64,000 bases of DNA from Gracilaria caudata (taxonomy: Eukaryota; Rhodophyta; Florideophyceae; Gracilariales; Gracilariaceae): assembly GCA_030374735.1 (NCBI GenBank), contig JASCIV010000029.1, positions 1 through 64,000 of the forward strand. The letters are read 5' to 3'. Both the position numbers and the translations under genes were made by a program. Numbering within the stretch: the stretch's first letter is position 1; every line of letters begins with the position of its first letter. The notes under the pieces were generated by a model. That model was not told the origin of the DNA, did no database searches, and saw only the letters and a program-made list of their open reading frames with translations. Shown here piece after piece: positions 9,101-18,649 of this stretch.

Positions 9101-11715
9101 ATTCCTTGGACGGCATTTACGATATAGTTGCTGATTTCCTTATTGATGAGCTTAAAGGTGGAATCGATGAGACAAAGAAGGAATATGAAGATCCTAACGC
9201 GTCCGTCTCTCGCCAGCGGCAGTCCACTTTTCGAGCTATGAAAGCATGTGAGTGCGCCCAGATCATATCCGAGAACATCACTTTTCAAGATCAAGCGGAG
9301 GCCTTTACCAAACCATATATCGATTTATTGGCAAGTGCTTCGTCTTCAAAGCTTTTTCATAGAGTCCAAGAGTGTTGGCGACAGATCATCCTGGGTTTCT
9401 TAAAAAACTCAAGCATGGCTTTGGAAGATTCGTTCACCTTCTCCTACAAATTGGTCAGTTGGGAGTCCAATGGAAGAACCGCTCAAGCCGCATGTAAAGA
9501 CTCTGTCAAGAGTCGTAATGAACACACGCAACCGTCCTCGAGTTCAGGCTATAACTACAGGATTTCCAAGCTTGGTATGCATTTCTTCTCATCAGTTCTT
9601 GTTAAGAACTGGCCAACCATCATAGAGAAAACTGCAAATTCGAAGGAGATACAAGCTATGTGTGAACCGTTTCTGCCATTCATAATCAAAGCTCTAAACT
9701 GTGGCCGAGATGACGTAACCCTGGTGGCCTTCAAGGTAGCACAAAGAGTACTTAAGGTACCCCTTCCCGGGCGGGTGCAAATGGGTAAGAGTCTTTCAGA
9801 CACAATCGTGAATGTGTTATCATACGGATCCAATGCTATTAGTAACACTGGGGTTGCAGAGACTGAAGACGACTTGTTCATCACATGTCTGCGTTCCGCA
9901 GCTGTGCTTCTGACCGAAGTTGGGACAAAGAACTTCACTGTCGTTTCTCGAGAGCGCGTTGAAGCACTGATCGCCATCAGCTGTGAGTGCATTGATTCAG
10001 GGGGTCCTGAAGTCCGCGCTGCGGCACTTGCTGTACTCCGGTCTCTAGTGGTTAGTCAAGTTATGGTCCCGAAGCTCTATGACGCCATGGAGAAAGTCAA
10101 TCACATGGCTATTCATTGCCAATCTCGGCAGCTCAGAGACGCTTGTACAAATCTCATTGTGACGTTCCTGGTGTCATTTCCGTTGGGGTCAAAGCGTGTG
10201 CGCCAGCAGCTTGAATTCTTTGTGCGGAACTTGAGTTATGAGCTCCCGGCTGGACGACTTGCGGCACTGAATGCTATTCACGCCGTGTTGAACAAATTTC
10301 CAGGGGACGTCTTGGAAAGAGAGAGCGAGTACCTTTTTGTAGCGTTAGGGTCCATGGTTTCTCAAGATATCGATGCAGAATGTCGTTCAAGTGCAAGTCA
10401 ATGTCTGCGGCTTCTTTTCGAAAAGCTCCCGGACGGGCGAAAAGTATCTGAGCTTCTAAGAATGGCGGTTACTTTGTCAGGTCTGGATCTGTCTGGTGAA
10501 ACCGGTTCTCATGCTTTGAAATCGGAAGGGGCGGTTGACACCGTCATCCAAAGATCCGGTGCCGTGAGCTTAACAGCTGCTTGCATGAGTGGCCGACTTA
10601 GTACCGACCAGCTAAGTCTAGTAGTTCGCACCGCAGCTGTTGTACTGCCTGATCTTTGTGACGAAAACGGATGGGAAACCGGGCATTCGTTCCTATTATG
10701 TGTGGAGCAAGCATTTGCAAAGTGCTCACTGAAGGGGAAGAAATGTCTGGAAATACAACCATATGCTTTTCCAATTTGGAAGGTCTTACCAGCATTTCTT
10801 TTATCTAATCATCAATGGGTTCGTCTGTCTGCAGCCAGACTCTTGGGACGACATCTGTCTTCAGTAGGCGGGAGACAAGTAACCGTCGAAAACTTTCCGG
10901 GGTCCTCAGTGATATGGTCGTCGAACGATCTTGTTCGAGAGCTTCTCCGATCGAGTTGTTTACAACTCGAAGCCAACATTCTTGCACCTGAACTTGCGAA
11001 GCAAACACTAGAGAACTTGCTCTGTATGGCAGACGTGCTTCGGAAAAATCCAAAGCTAGGAGATTTAGGAAATCGTTCAACTGATGAGAGTGGACATCCT
11101 GAGCCAGAAGTCGACGGACCGGTAGAAGATGGGCGAGCTCTTAATTGGCTGATCGCCAGAGTGGCAGGAATTGCATCGAAGGGTAAGCTGGAGAACTCGG
11201 ATATTCTTCGGAGGGGATGTGCCCTACGTTTTCTTCTAGTGTCTACGAAGTGGTGGGATCCTGAGACAATAGGTCGCCACGCACGACAGTATATCAATCC
11301 CGTGGTGAGGATTTTGGAATCTGGGGACATTAAACTCATCACAACTGATAATCCTGAGACCGCTACACAAAAGGGCGAGAACAGTGGAGCGGAAGATAAT
11401 GATATGGACAGAAATGGAGTCTCAGGGCAAGGGTTGCGAGTACTTGCTCACACTCTGCAAGAGTCATTGATAGAAGTTATAGGCTCCATCGAGTACTTTA
11501 ACGTCTACAGTCAACTCCGAAGTAAAAGAGCGGAGGTCAAGCAGAGCCGCAAGCGAAATGCGGCTTTGTTAGCCGCAATTGATCCGGAGCGTGCCGCTAA
11601 GAAACGTCGTAAAAAGTCCGAAAGTCGTCGTCGGCAGAAGAAGAAGAAACAAAAACAGTCAGACGCATCTTATTCGGCTGCTACTCAGAGAAAATTACTG
11701 ACGGAGGATCTATGA
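3112..11715 (+). CDS. UTP20: UTP20 / DRIM homologue, SSU processome (U3 snoRNP) scaffold protein
   Basis: A single uninterrupted frame of 2867 residues, close to the usual size of UTP20 (about 2500-2800). The N-terminus carries the RWRFASLKTRL segment expected at the start of UTP20 proteins. The body is almost entirely HEAT/ARM-like helical repeats. A charged, low-complexity interruption with nuclear-localisation-like basic clusters (KRGSKRRRP, TKRKRS) lies near residues 880-930. The C-terminus ends in a lysine/arginine-rich tail (residues about 2805-2855, with AAKKRRKK) as in yeast and human proteins. The family works in the nucleolus, in the 90S pre-ribosome, in early 18S rRNA cleavage. The ATG at 3112 is the first in frame, in CCAGCCATGA context. 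An intronless 8.6 kb gene is notable. Identification rests on length, ends and repeat architecture; confidence is high. Confidence 0.9.
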   Translation: MRGNTGTAPLKVLDEASLAAGGKRWRFASLKTRLQTTSARPTALPAIDFSSNIHAEKQLDTSSSHFSAILTTEAESNSTASFKQFYKQVEPLSISLPLVFRNRKKLIETCLDALQQGTRHEAEATVSIAKCLTAIFVDIGAQHLHPLFPRIISSFAVVFNNTVFSSKENKHESSSMSTPSILWDPSNSLIPLFASIAEVTRLAIQTLILHPQHTVQSLLPLLSHSHYRIREMTAESCLGYLIRKTRDEQQLERLATSVVAAAILPELDAEKQKCAAHGLGTSLFEAIRLPSGRLHSRATFIVTAALHALHTQPKPVAEECKKVVDPCFGVLATCFANLCRYVTNERDAKAIASIFVTSGERFLSDSLSTELTKIMCLLRNWIHYGGKNLSELLGLPFLQRMLNFFSRSVGKFVDDFRVVFESLAAMCSVSRYTPFAFRQQVCRSVLSPALKKIADSDAYQSVKAALYVVLDVYKDEWDIPRLLALVDGVGNLCDSMAQKDDQEGRDTSDAKRTKISIPAISAALSFANLIDRLSDPQSLGAVRLKCPILEAQILSLLQQSSEGDSEWATNASTQDEKIILRLALQYLSRVIVPDSVQLLCTAASKQELCFELKARFLRATCFQSLKTESGNGKLLNTQVVMFVRNMISDVKETTAFSDVLQALNFFFRVSSANLDVRKELNQDDVERFRKKLAENLSSPDHTVRILCAANLANICVVQKGTVRQESILSRTEDTEQCLALGLDQLQKAFQTGDSDHQGLFDVMRSVFETSQEMSIISTKQKLVQETARLVQNNPKVDEALLRAIVQFGLGVLRTPLRLLWKDARSLLRFAAGRDEKLVMPILVKQLLVCKEEVLDYCRRRTPEIEEHFEIENESAEGEAKVGPDFIEPNPPAEKDGDSRSVKTENKRGSKRRRPASSSNTSLTKRKRSDAGAITKRWEDTSLANGVLLRRFHETSVFRAGSPGYEIVGGEVTTTDSPTFVVELARGLCEEPKYSMKFRAEIISAYLSMAPPLFSQKRGAMISLAFTNLLEKLGGLKSCETDTALEGLMRSRLLSDLTLPNCELQAAVLRCLCVSRSPLIKPYRDSLIRLTHSKSFREELTLITEGLFANSGEKGNKSDENESIVDLLTRICFSKLRGKWSNKDSQRSAVLSFIASKLPWDIAFPKLISLVLKPLSHVIIVLESDVNSDTSMLPMPNAVVQKAVLGSIEAIVRQCRMSLPSLSWKQLVIATLIVMRNAGVGPHGQSMRSRSLRVCSDMYRIRPSETAFCIGRVMQTLKDAHFNTETSRVIQKTPALMQFVGTVMGYDAMDGKEHVLREHSWVIEYCYGVMKGTEVDVGTVDVGLKIAKGFLSFCQNLPSPDPKPSSTIVSNANRLLEMLSTALQTLVFRLLDRVDNGRKALRTWTKTFAKSLEVLQMLAAFETTDVRILVPVADALSTSLISGDWHASSTSTSLKALSVIVLRGKKDGGDVGLAIEKSVLRLIPQISHSRFTNDSLAFGALCDLLSNTNLPDLVSACRILRSMYAMKSTKLDSPDLDEQIEALNELNAMIKKGMSAADAIIQIKKDTGETNEDVLLEEYVPCGPDALIALFRGAFAAVRSDDTAVRGNAGYAIALMAKWTACSGCTSVKQLRKHVFETLIHGTVNSREGDCRREYCRALGEFVRCSDVSQEDRDEDEPLILPILKGLSSSTDINVDVFENLVHLQAHRRGRAIRDIEKCISLFRQSPSDGNRHMANEYKAVVKCFSLPLALNMALELVAHTDPQNRVSQMKGVQAKENSRRDVGLWAISLAGESARLLDWEDYKVCLGDILRRLRNETREDVAGMLFKLLVKISEAYPRYENKSAEFVKASAYLSDVVLPRMLQCVTAGAVEGDIVKDSNRQTDQRRKPGAVAFQAPVAVAIAQLMTQLPPAKMDMLIPLLVTPMTNALRSRMSGIRDSAKKALISMVLILGPKYLGYVLQQVLSGLSEGFRRDNCVFVIHSVLNGILDDKHRGTSRYSLDGIYDIVADFLIDELKGGIDETKKEYEDPNASVSRQRQSTFRAMKACECAQIISENITFQDQAEAFTKPYIDLLASASSSKLFHRVQECWRQIILGFLKNSSMALEDSFTFSYKLVSWESNGRTAQAACKDSVKSRNEHTQPSSSSGYNYRISKLGMHFFSSVLVKNWPTIIEKTANSKEIQAMCEPFLPFIIKALNCGRDDVTLVAFKVAQRVLKVPLPGRVQMGKSLSDTIVNVLSYGSNAISNTGVAETEDDLFITCLRSAAVLLTEVGTKNFTVVSRERVEALIAISCECIDSGGPEVRAAALAVLRSLVVSQVMVPKLYDAMEKVNHMAIHCQSRQLRDACTNLIVTFLVSFPLGSKRVRQQLEFFVRNLSYELPAGRLAALNAIHAVLNKFPGDVLERESEYLFVALGSMVSQDIDAECRSSASQCLRLLFEKLPDGRKVSELLRMAVTLSGLDLSGETGSHALKSEGAVDTVIQRSGAVSLTAACMSGRLSTDQLSLVVRTAAVVLPDLCDENGWETGHSFLLCVEQAFAKCSLKGKKCLEIQPYAFPIWKVLPAFLLSNHQWVRLSAARLLGRHLSSVGGRQVTVENFPGSSVIWSSNDLVRELLRSSCLQLEANILAPELAKQTLENLLCMADVLRKNPKLGDLGNRSTDESGHPEPEVDGPVEDGRALNWLIARVAGIASKGKLENSDILRRGCALRFLLVSTKWWDPETIGRHARQYINPVVRILESGDIKLITTDNPETATQKGENSGAEDNDMDRNGVSGQGLRVLAHTLQESLIEVIGSIEYFNVYSQLRSKRAEVKQSRKRNAALLAAIDPERAAKKRRKKSESRRRQKKKKQKQSDASYSAATQRKLLTEDL

Positions 11716-13065
11716 GCTTCCCCATGAAGAAGGATGACGCAGTGTTCGAGAAGTCACGCAGTTGTTTTCTAACGTTATAAACTTCAACAAGGAGAGAATC
11801 GTGAGTCAGTGAAAATGTGCGGCGCCTGTTGCTACTGTTGCACATGGACAACGTGTGTATTTGTTCTAATAAATAAGTGCCTAACTTAATATAACCGTGT
11901 ACCGTCGTACAACGTCATGAACGCTGATGGCAAACATGGCGAAATGCAGCCAACAGGATTACATTGTGCTGTTGCTCTCGTCGGCCTCCTCATTCGCAAT
12001 TAATGCAGGTCACGACGTATAATCCTTGTGGTATGTATTGAGATATCCGAAAACGAGGAGCAGGCTGCTCCGCAAGCTTCGCAGAGAAGATGAAAAGCTC
12101 AGTGTCCGCGATACCCACAACGTTTTTGTACCAGCTGTGTGAGATACGCAGTTTGCGCAGCTGCAATACAGGCTGCAACTTGCCGCCTCGGCTTCATTGA
12201 CAATGCCTGTCAAGATTATGATGATGAATTTTGTTGTTCCGGCGGAGGTGGCATTCCCACAAGAGAGCCCCGAACAGGCTACTTGGGAGCTTCGGAAGCA
12301 GACCTGGAAGCCATTCTAATGTTATGTTTCTTCATGAGCGGAAGAGTGCACACAACCACACGCGTGTGCATGAAGCTTGTGTCTTTTGGAGCTAGGTGTT
12401 TCGGAAACCCATGAGGAACAAGCTTGTTTCTCGCAGCAAACAAGTTGTCAGGGTTCACCCGAAATTATTGATGGCCAAAAGAGTTTTATTTAAATTCCTA
12501 GACGTTTATCTCTGTGCGGAATTGTACGTGTAGCTGCAGTCTGCAGTTGCAGTGAACTTCACACTGTGAAGTTCACAGTGTGTTCACCCCGGACATGTGG
12601 CCTATTGGTTTTTGTATTCCACGATCTTCTTGTCTCTCTCGGCATTTTGTGATGAAAGCGCATTTCTAATAGAGAAGAACAGTTAGACTTCTAACTTTCT
12701 CGTACATTTGACCAAGGGTAACCCTCTCACCCTGCGGACAATTGCGACACTTGTCATTTTTCTTTCAGGGGATAAAACAATAGAACATCATAGTATACGT
12801 AATTCCTCTCATTGCAAAAGGCAAACGAGAGGCAATGTAGTGAATAGTTCGACACTCGTCACAAACAGGACTTCTGAACAAGTAGAAAAAAAAAAGGGGT
12901 TGATGAAGCATTCCTGCTCTCATGGGTATTTGCGAAAGTCTGCTGCATGTCATGAATCTGTTTAACAACACTTCCGCTCTACAGCTATACGGCATGTCTT
13001 ATTTGCAGAATCAACGCCAGTACAAAAGAAGAATGCAGAGCCAAAACGAAAAAGTACAATGGAAT
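11716..13065. other. intergenic region between convergent UTP20 and sulfotransferase genes
   Basis: UTP20 ends at 11715, and an AATAAATAAG stretch near 11868 could serve as its poly(A) signal. A palindrome lies at 12552-12576. A frame on the minus strand near 11990-12178 has a normal-looking amino-acid mix but no start, no recognisable domain and an upstream stop; I do not call it a gene. Confidence 0.5.
12552..12576. repeat. perfect 12-bp palindrome with 1-nt centre
   Basis: The arms gtgaacttcaca (12552-12563) and tgtgaagttcac (12565-12576) are perfect reverse complements around one C. A partial third copy of the half-site (gtgttcac) follows. It lies in the 3' intergenic space, and its role is unknown. 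Confidence 0.8.
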
Positions 13066-13878
13066 CTACACCTGCAGTTTGTGCGCCTCAAGCGAGTGGT
13101 AGAGCGGGCGATTTGCGTCGACAATCCTCGCCAGCTTCTCCGTCATAGGAGGGTAGTCCTTCTTCGGCGCCGGAACGAATCCTGTCGATTCGGATGTCGT
13201 CGCAAACCACTGAGCCCATGTTTTCCATTCGTCTGGCATTCCTTTGTCCCACTGAAGTGCGTCTAAACGAATTGGAATATTCATGTTTGCGCACCAGGCG
13301 CTGACAACCTTCTCAGGATGGTTCCTCAAGTCATGAGCGTCTATGACCATTACGTCCTCACCTGCGTTTTTCAATATAGAGAATATGTCGTGCAAGGCCT
13401 GAAAACTTACCATACCTTTTCTAAAGTGCTCTGGCCACACTCGGTGGAACGAAGGCACCACCCAGGCCGGGTGACGAATCAGCAGAGAACCCTTGAACGA
13501 CAGAACGGCGTCCTTGTTTTTGACCAATGGGCCAATCTGATATGCGATTTCTTTGACGAAGACAGGTTGTTTCTTGCTCTCCTCCAAAACGTCGTGAAGC
13601 ACAGAAGAGTAAGTGTGACTTGTGTGCTCGTCGCCCAGATGATGATACACACGCTCCGGTCCAAAATAGTACGGGTCTAAAAAAGGAAGGTTTCTTGCAC
13701 AGAAGGATTAGATGGGCCTCAGAACTAGTAGAACGCCGTATGGGAGCAACTTACAACTGAAGGGCTCTGTGAACACCTTATGATCCCCCCTCTGCCTCAT
13801 CATCTTGTCAAATGCCGTAGAGGTAGAGCGAGGGGATGCCCAAAGACATAGAGGGCGCCTTCCGTTTGTGATGCCCAT
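13066..13878 (-). CDS. small sulfotransferase-family protein (P-loop fold), two exons
   Basis: Two exons were read on the minus strand: exon 1 13878-13755, intron 13754-13677 (78 bases, GTAAGT...TTTTAG), exon 2 13676-13066, giving 244 residues. The join restores a continuous Glu-Pro-Phe-Ser-Tyr-Pro-Tyr-Tyr segment expected in the family. Near the N-terminus LWASPRSTSTAF is the 5'-phosphosulfate-binding loop, in the P-R-S-T form typical of bacterial-type sulfotransferases. RQRGDHKVFTEPFS follows, and LLIRHPAWVVPSFHRVW matches the 3'-phosphate-binding RxP plus Ser region. The protein would move a sulfonate group from PAPS to an unknown acceptor. Red algae make sulfated galactans, but the substrate cannot be read here. 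No signal peptide or membrane anchor is visible, so a soluble cytosolic enzyme is as likely as a polysaccharide sulfotransferase. Confidence 0.82.
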
Positions 13879-14468
13879 CGTATATATGAAAGTAGTTCGT
13901 GAACTGGGGAGCAGTCAAGAAGCTTCGAGCTCACGACAGAACGACGGTAAAAGGAGATGCGTGCGTTCGTTCTTTAATTGGGATGGGGAGCTGGGGATTT
14001 GGTTAAGCTTAAGGAGTGTTAGATAGGGCTAGCATTTGCTTATGCGGCTAAACAACACACAGTGAACGACTCGGAGCTCATGACTCTCTCTCAATAATTG
14101 AACCCGATGGGTGACTCTCATTTGCTGGAACTTAGGTGGCTCGTACGCATGCGTGGGCTCCGCAGAGAGTAGAGAAGTGCATCTGTGGCGCAGATGCAGA
14201 CATCATAGTGCGTCTTGGATAAGGATATAGATTGTAAATCTCATCATCTGAACAGCAAGTTTCATACATACCTCTATCATAGGGGCTCTATGCATGTAAT
14301 TCTTGATAGAGGAATCCCCTCCAATCAGTTTCCAATTTTTTTTGGGTCCAAGCAAAGTAGGCCTTAACATTAAACGAAAGCCAAAAGTTCTTGTTGGGTT
14401 GTCATAGACAACCTCGAGAACAACCCACAGCCATGTGTTGTTAGCATTACTATCCACGTAGTGGGTGG

Positions 14469-14553
14469 TATTGTGGGTTGTAGGTTGGGTGGTAAGAAGA
14501 AGAAGGTGTTTAATGCTAAACGGAGACCCAAGGAACACCTACAACCCACAATA
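14469..14553. repeat. inverted repeat, 17-bp perfect arms
   Basis: tattgtgggttgtaggt (14469-14485) is the exact reverse complement of 14537-14553. Beyond a short insertion the arms continue as gggtggta on the left and taccaccc on the right. It is a possible hairpin or the remains of a small inverted-repeat element. Confidence 0.75.
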
Positions 14554-14644
14554 TCACGGTTGTATTACCACCCAAACGTGGCAAACATATGTTCTTGACA
14601 CCCATAAAATTGAAAGCTCTTGGTCTCTCTTGCTTTTTGAATAG

Positions 14645-16005
14645 TACAGTACTAGGCGTTGGTTGCAATCGATTGTAATCAGACATTGTAATCAGGGATT
14701 GCTTCTTTAGCCTTGGATTGCAATCGGATTGCTGGTGAACGAAAAGATTGCAATCCGATTGCCGTTCTTGGACAGGATTGCAATTGAATTGCAATCAACA
14801 GAGCTCATAATCATGCGTTACAACGCTTGCAAAAGACGTAATACTCATTTGTTGAGCAACATGAGAAACGAAAGCTCAAAAAGCTAAGCACGGTTGTCTA
14901 CCAAAACTGTGATTTTATCTTAGGTTCTAATGTAGACGCAGAACGTTCGTTTTCTATTGTGACAAATAAATTGACGCCAAACCTCATGAAGACTACACCA
15001 CAACCCAGTACCAAAGCGAAGTGTTTTATGAAACTTTGACATAGTGTTTTTGCTGTGCAATCTTTGAGCTGTGTTGGGATTTCAATCGGATTACAATATG
15101 ATTGACGAAGAAGCAGGGGCGTATTTGTGACTGACTGAGTAGTGGTAAAATTTGCATGACTTGTTACTGACTGACTGTTGCTCTCTAGGCAGTAGTCAGT
15201 CATAAACGCAAATGCGCTACAATTGGCCACTTGGAAACGTGTACAGGTGTATTTTAGATCAATTTCCCTAAAATTCAAAAACTTTTGTTCACTTTTTGGT
15301 CTTTTCTGCAGCAACATTCAAGAAAGCAGACATCAGATTATTCTTGCCCACCAACCAACGACGCCATCCTCTTCGAGTCACTTTGCTTGACATTTATACT
15401 ATCAAAACCGTACAATGTCTACCACAAAATTCTAATGCTCTCTCTGAAAAAAAGACCGGTCGGAAACAGAAATCAAATCCAAGACGATCATAGTAAAACA
15501 ACAGCAACAACAGCTTAGACGACGCACCAAAACTGGAGGTAGAGGCTCAAGCACTAAGACTTCAATATGGAGCACACAAGGAGCATCTTTACTGTTCTCA
15601 ACAATCGTCAGCAGTTTACATGCAAGATCTGCAACTTCACTTTCTAAAATGCGACAAACTACCGTGCTTCATCCTATTGCTGCGGCATTTTGAAGCACTG
15701 TGGAGAAGGTTGCACAGAATTTGGACGAGTGAGATGGGTTTCCTAGCTGTTCAATGTTATGCTTGTTGAGTTCTTCTGGATTTTTGACCATAATACCGGT
15801 ATGACTATAAATGTGACTAATGTGACTGACTTTGGCTCTTTTGCCCTTGACTAGTGACTTTGGATCGTCGAAAATCCGCAGTCACAAATACGGCCCTGCG
15901 AAGAAGTCACTGATTGCAACTGGGATTGCTGGGAAGGTGGAGTATTGCGATTGAGATTGAAGGCGGGCGACTAGATTGCAATCCAATTGTCCCAACCCCT
16001 ATTAG
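14645..16005. mobile_element. candidate non-autonomous DNA transposon with subterminal GATTGCAATC repeats
   Basis: The left part (14645-14800) and right part (15905-15995) share, in inverted orientation, a degenerate GTTGG...TTGCAATC end and many copies of a GATTGCAATC/GGATTGC unit. Nested inside, gcaggggcgtatttgtgactg (15113-15133) and its reverse complement (15879-15899, one mismatch) form a second inverted pair. Arrays of short subterminal repeats inside inverted ends are typical of hAT- or Mu-like non-autonomous elements. No transposase is encoded, and I could not define a target-site duplication, so the ends are approximate. Confidence 0.4.
15113..15899. repeat. 21-bp inverted repeat pair (15113-15133 / 15879-15899)
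   Basis: The two arms match at 20 of 21 positions and enclose about 745 bases. Outside the arms the similarity continues weakly through GATTGCAATC-like units. The arrangement suggests the terminal inverted repeats of a MITE-sized element. Confidence 0.65.
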
Positions 16006-17156
16006 AACTCCGTAGGGTGTAGTTATCTTGTCAACAAAGTTCCTCGTTATGTTACTTCAGGGCTTATAAGAATATGGACGATGTCTACGATCCACATCAT
16101 TATGTCGAGGGTTCACTGCAATCTCTACATCTTGGGGCTCTTGCTGCGAAGTGTCAAGAGTTGATAATCAACTTGAGCACTTGTGGATTCTCGTGTTTTC
16201 CAGGCCCGCAGTGGCGGTGGTGCATCATCAACATGATGTTTAAAGGCAAACCCTTGCATCACGTGACAAATGTCGTCGTGCAAAACCTGTTCTGCATTTC
16301 GGCCTTTCTTCTCTCCAATGGTTGCCGATTCTGGTGTCCGTTTCATATAAACTTTATACTATGGAACAACTACAAGGTTCCATCGGAACTTGCGAACGGT
16401 TCGCCTAACCTTCAAACCCTTTCACCTTTATACAAGGTTACGTGAAGCGCTGACACCTCTGAACAAACGTAAAGCCACTCGCTCGTTCGCTTAAACCTTA
16501 CGTGTTAGGCGAACAACAATAATCGTTGGGGTTCAAGTTGCAAGGGTACAGATCGGGCGGCCCTGTGGTTGACCATTTTAGAACCACAAAGGGTATGTAA
16601 TAACCGCGCCGTCTAACGAACATTCGGAGCTGTCGGCAAAGGAAGGAAAACGCCTGTTGGCCACGCTCCCTGAATTCATCACCGACGACTATACTGCCAG
16701 AAGAGCTGCAGTCCTCTTAGCCCAGTTTTTCACAGGACACGTTCTGAATCTCCCCCCAGTAGCATCCTATATGAACCAGAAAGCTTTTGAGAGGTGTTTA
16801 CGGTACAAATGTCAAAAAGCATGCAGAGTACATAGTGCTAAGATGTCCTCCGACACACGCCTCCCGTCGAGAAGAACTTCCACCAGTTGCTGAGCGACGC
16901 AATTTAAGTCTCCAAGATTTGATTAGATAGTATGCCCATAGGTTATTAGCCTTCTTGAAGAGCGAAACATTTCTGTAGAGAAATGTTTACTTCAACGTAG
17001 TAATTGAAGGTTGTGTCCGCAATAGAGAAGAACATTTGGAAGAGCTTTGACAAACACATCATGAAAACTTGTTCGAAAGCCACAAGGCAGCATCAGACAA
17101 GGCACGCTCCATACGAGCAGCTGAAGTACCCAAGTGCAACTTCGAAAGAAGCAGCA

Positions 17157-18383
17157 CTAACAGAGGCTTGTATCAACAATTACACGAGCAATCGCAAGTG
17201 ACGATGTAGCCGCTGGGCTCGGTGCATTTCTGGTGTGGAGTACTCTTCCATTTGCCACACTTTCGAACACAAAATCGTCAACAAGCTCTCCACCCAACCC
17301 CAAAGCCTGTGCTCGAACGCCGTAGAAGTCCGGGCCTCTCCTTTCAAAGTCCGTCGTCTTCAACGCCGGAACGTATTGTCGAGCTGCATTTGCTGCGGCA
17401 GAAATGAACAAACTGCGATATAACTCAGCAGCTCCATAGCGCCAAAAACGCCTTGCTAGCCGCCAAAATCCGGGGTAGGAAAGCATTTCGCGAACGTCTC
17501 GGAAAGAAAAATCCGTCGCTCGATATCCGGTCCGGGAAAACGCTAGTACGGCATTGGGGCCTACAATCAGTTCACCTGATATGGTGGGCGTAAAGTGCAC
17601 ACCTAGAAAAGGTGAACCAGCCCCCGAGTCAGGCACAGGGTATATATTCCCTTTCACCCTGCTCGCAATGTGTGGGTTGGTGACGCGAAGGTACTCACCC
17701 CGCACAGGCAGAATCTGAGGACTTCTTTTTCCTCCGAGAAGGTGAGCAACGCGGTCAGACTGCAGCCCTGCACAAGAAATAACCCTATCCGCTTGTAGGA
17801 CATTTAATATGCCCCCGCTTGCATACGTTAAAGATATGGAGTCATTACAATTGATGTCCGTAACGCGAGCGTCTTTGAGAATTTCGCCTCCAAGAGATTG
17901 GATGTCACTTGCGTAGCCCTCAGCTACTTGAGCCCAGTCCACTATGCCTGTGATGGGGGAGTGAATTGCAGCGATGCCAGTACACTCAGGTTCTATGTCC
18001 CGTATCTCGGCGGCATCCACGAGACGGATATCAGGAACATTGTTTTGTTGGGCGTTTGAGAAGAGCTTATGAAGCGCAGGGACTTGGGACTCATCTAGGG
18101 CAACTATGAGCTTTCCCACTTTCTTATGGGGAATAGATTTCTCTTGAAGATACGCGTAGGTCTTATGCAGCCCTTCCAGACACAGTTTGGCCTTAAGGGA
18201 ATGCGGAGCATAGTAAATACCGGCATGAATTACGCCAGAGTTGCGTCCTGTCTGATGGGCGCCAAGTTTTGATTCAGCTTCTAGTACGGTTACGGGGCTC
18301 ACATTGCGGAGAAGAAGCTCCCGTGCTGTGGCTAGACCAACGATACCACCGCCGATCACCGCTACGTTTGTGGAGGGGGGCAT
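17157..18383 (-). CDS. L2HGDH: L-2-hydroxyglutarate dehydrogenase (FAD-dependent)
   Basis: A 408-residue single-exon frame from the ATG at 18383; the frame extends upstream without another ATG. The N-terminus holds the dinucleotide-binding motif VAVIGGGIVGLATARELL (about 8-25), then TGRNSGVIHAGIYY, the hallmark of LhgO/L2HGDH proteins. C-terminal features include LPVRGEY, the VHFTPT segment and the closing DFVFE...VLHTRNAPSPAATSS stretch that contacts FAD. The enzyme oxidises L-2-hydroxyglutarate, a side product of malate dehydrogenase, to 2-oxoglutarate, usually at the mitochondrial inner membrane. Only about six residues precede the Rossmann motif, so no targeting peptide is visible in this exon; a further 5' exon or non-cleaved targeting is possible. 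Confidence 0.9.
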   Translation of the reverse strand: MPPSTNVAVIGGGIVGLATARELLLRNVSPVTVLEAESKLGAHQTGRNSGVIHAGIYYAPHSLKAKLCLEGLHKTYAYLQEKSIPHKKVGKLIVALDESQVPALHKLFSNAQQNNVPDIRLVDAAEIRDIEPECTGIAAIHSPITGIVDWAQVAEGYASDIQSLGGEILKDARVTDINCNDSISLTYASGGILNVLQADRVISCAGLQSDRVAHLLGGKRSPQILPVRGEYLRVTNPHIASRVKGNIYPVPDSGAGSPFLGVHFTPTISGELIVGPNAVLAFSRTGYRATDFSFRDVREMLSYPGFWRLARRFWRYGAAELYRSLFISAAANAARQYVPALKTTDFERRGPDFYGVRAQALGLGGELVDDFVFESVANGRVLHTRNAPSPAATSSLAIARVIVDTSLC

Positions 18384-18649
18384 GGCTTTTTCGATGAAAG
18401 TAGAAACCAATAGCAAATATTCATGGCGCTCTGCCCAACTGCTGCTCACCGGATTTTATCGCACATTTCCGAGATGTTCAGAAGCAGGAAGGAGAAAGAC
18501 CTTTGTCCAAATGGAAACACTACACCGACTTCTGGCAAATCGAAGGATGGTGAAATCGCTTTTTTTGAGGGCGGACAAGGGCCGGCCATGCCAGGCCGTT
18601 CGAGGCGCTCGCAAGGCGTCGCCTGTTTAACTGCCGCTACAGTGTGCTA

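Larger units (their letters stand above)
13879..17156. other. repeat-rich region without a supportable gene
   Basis: Some 3.3 kb of AT-richer DNA. It holds an inverted repeat (14469-14553), clustered copies of a GATTGCAATC-type unit (about 14655-14800, 15075-15105, 15905-15990) and a pair of 21-base inverted repeats (15113 and 15879). A further 11-base inverted pair, gttcgcctaac/gttaggcgaac, lies near 16399 and 16506. Short open frames near 16125-16346 (minus) and 16657-16893 (plus) have no recognisable domain. Confidence 0.55.
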
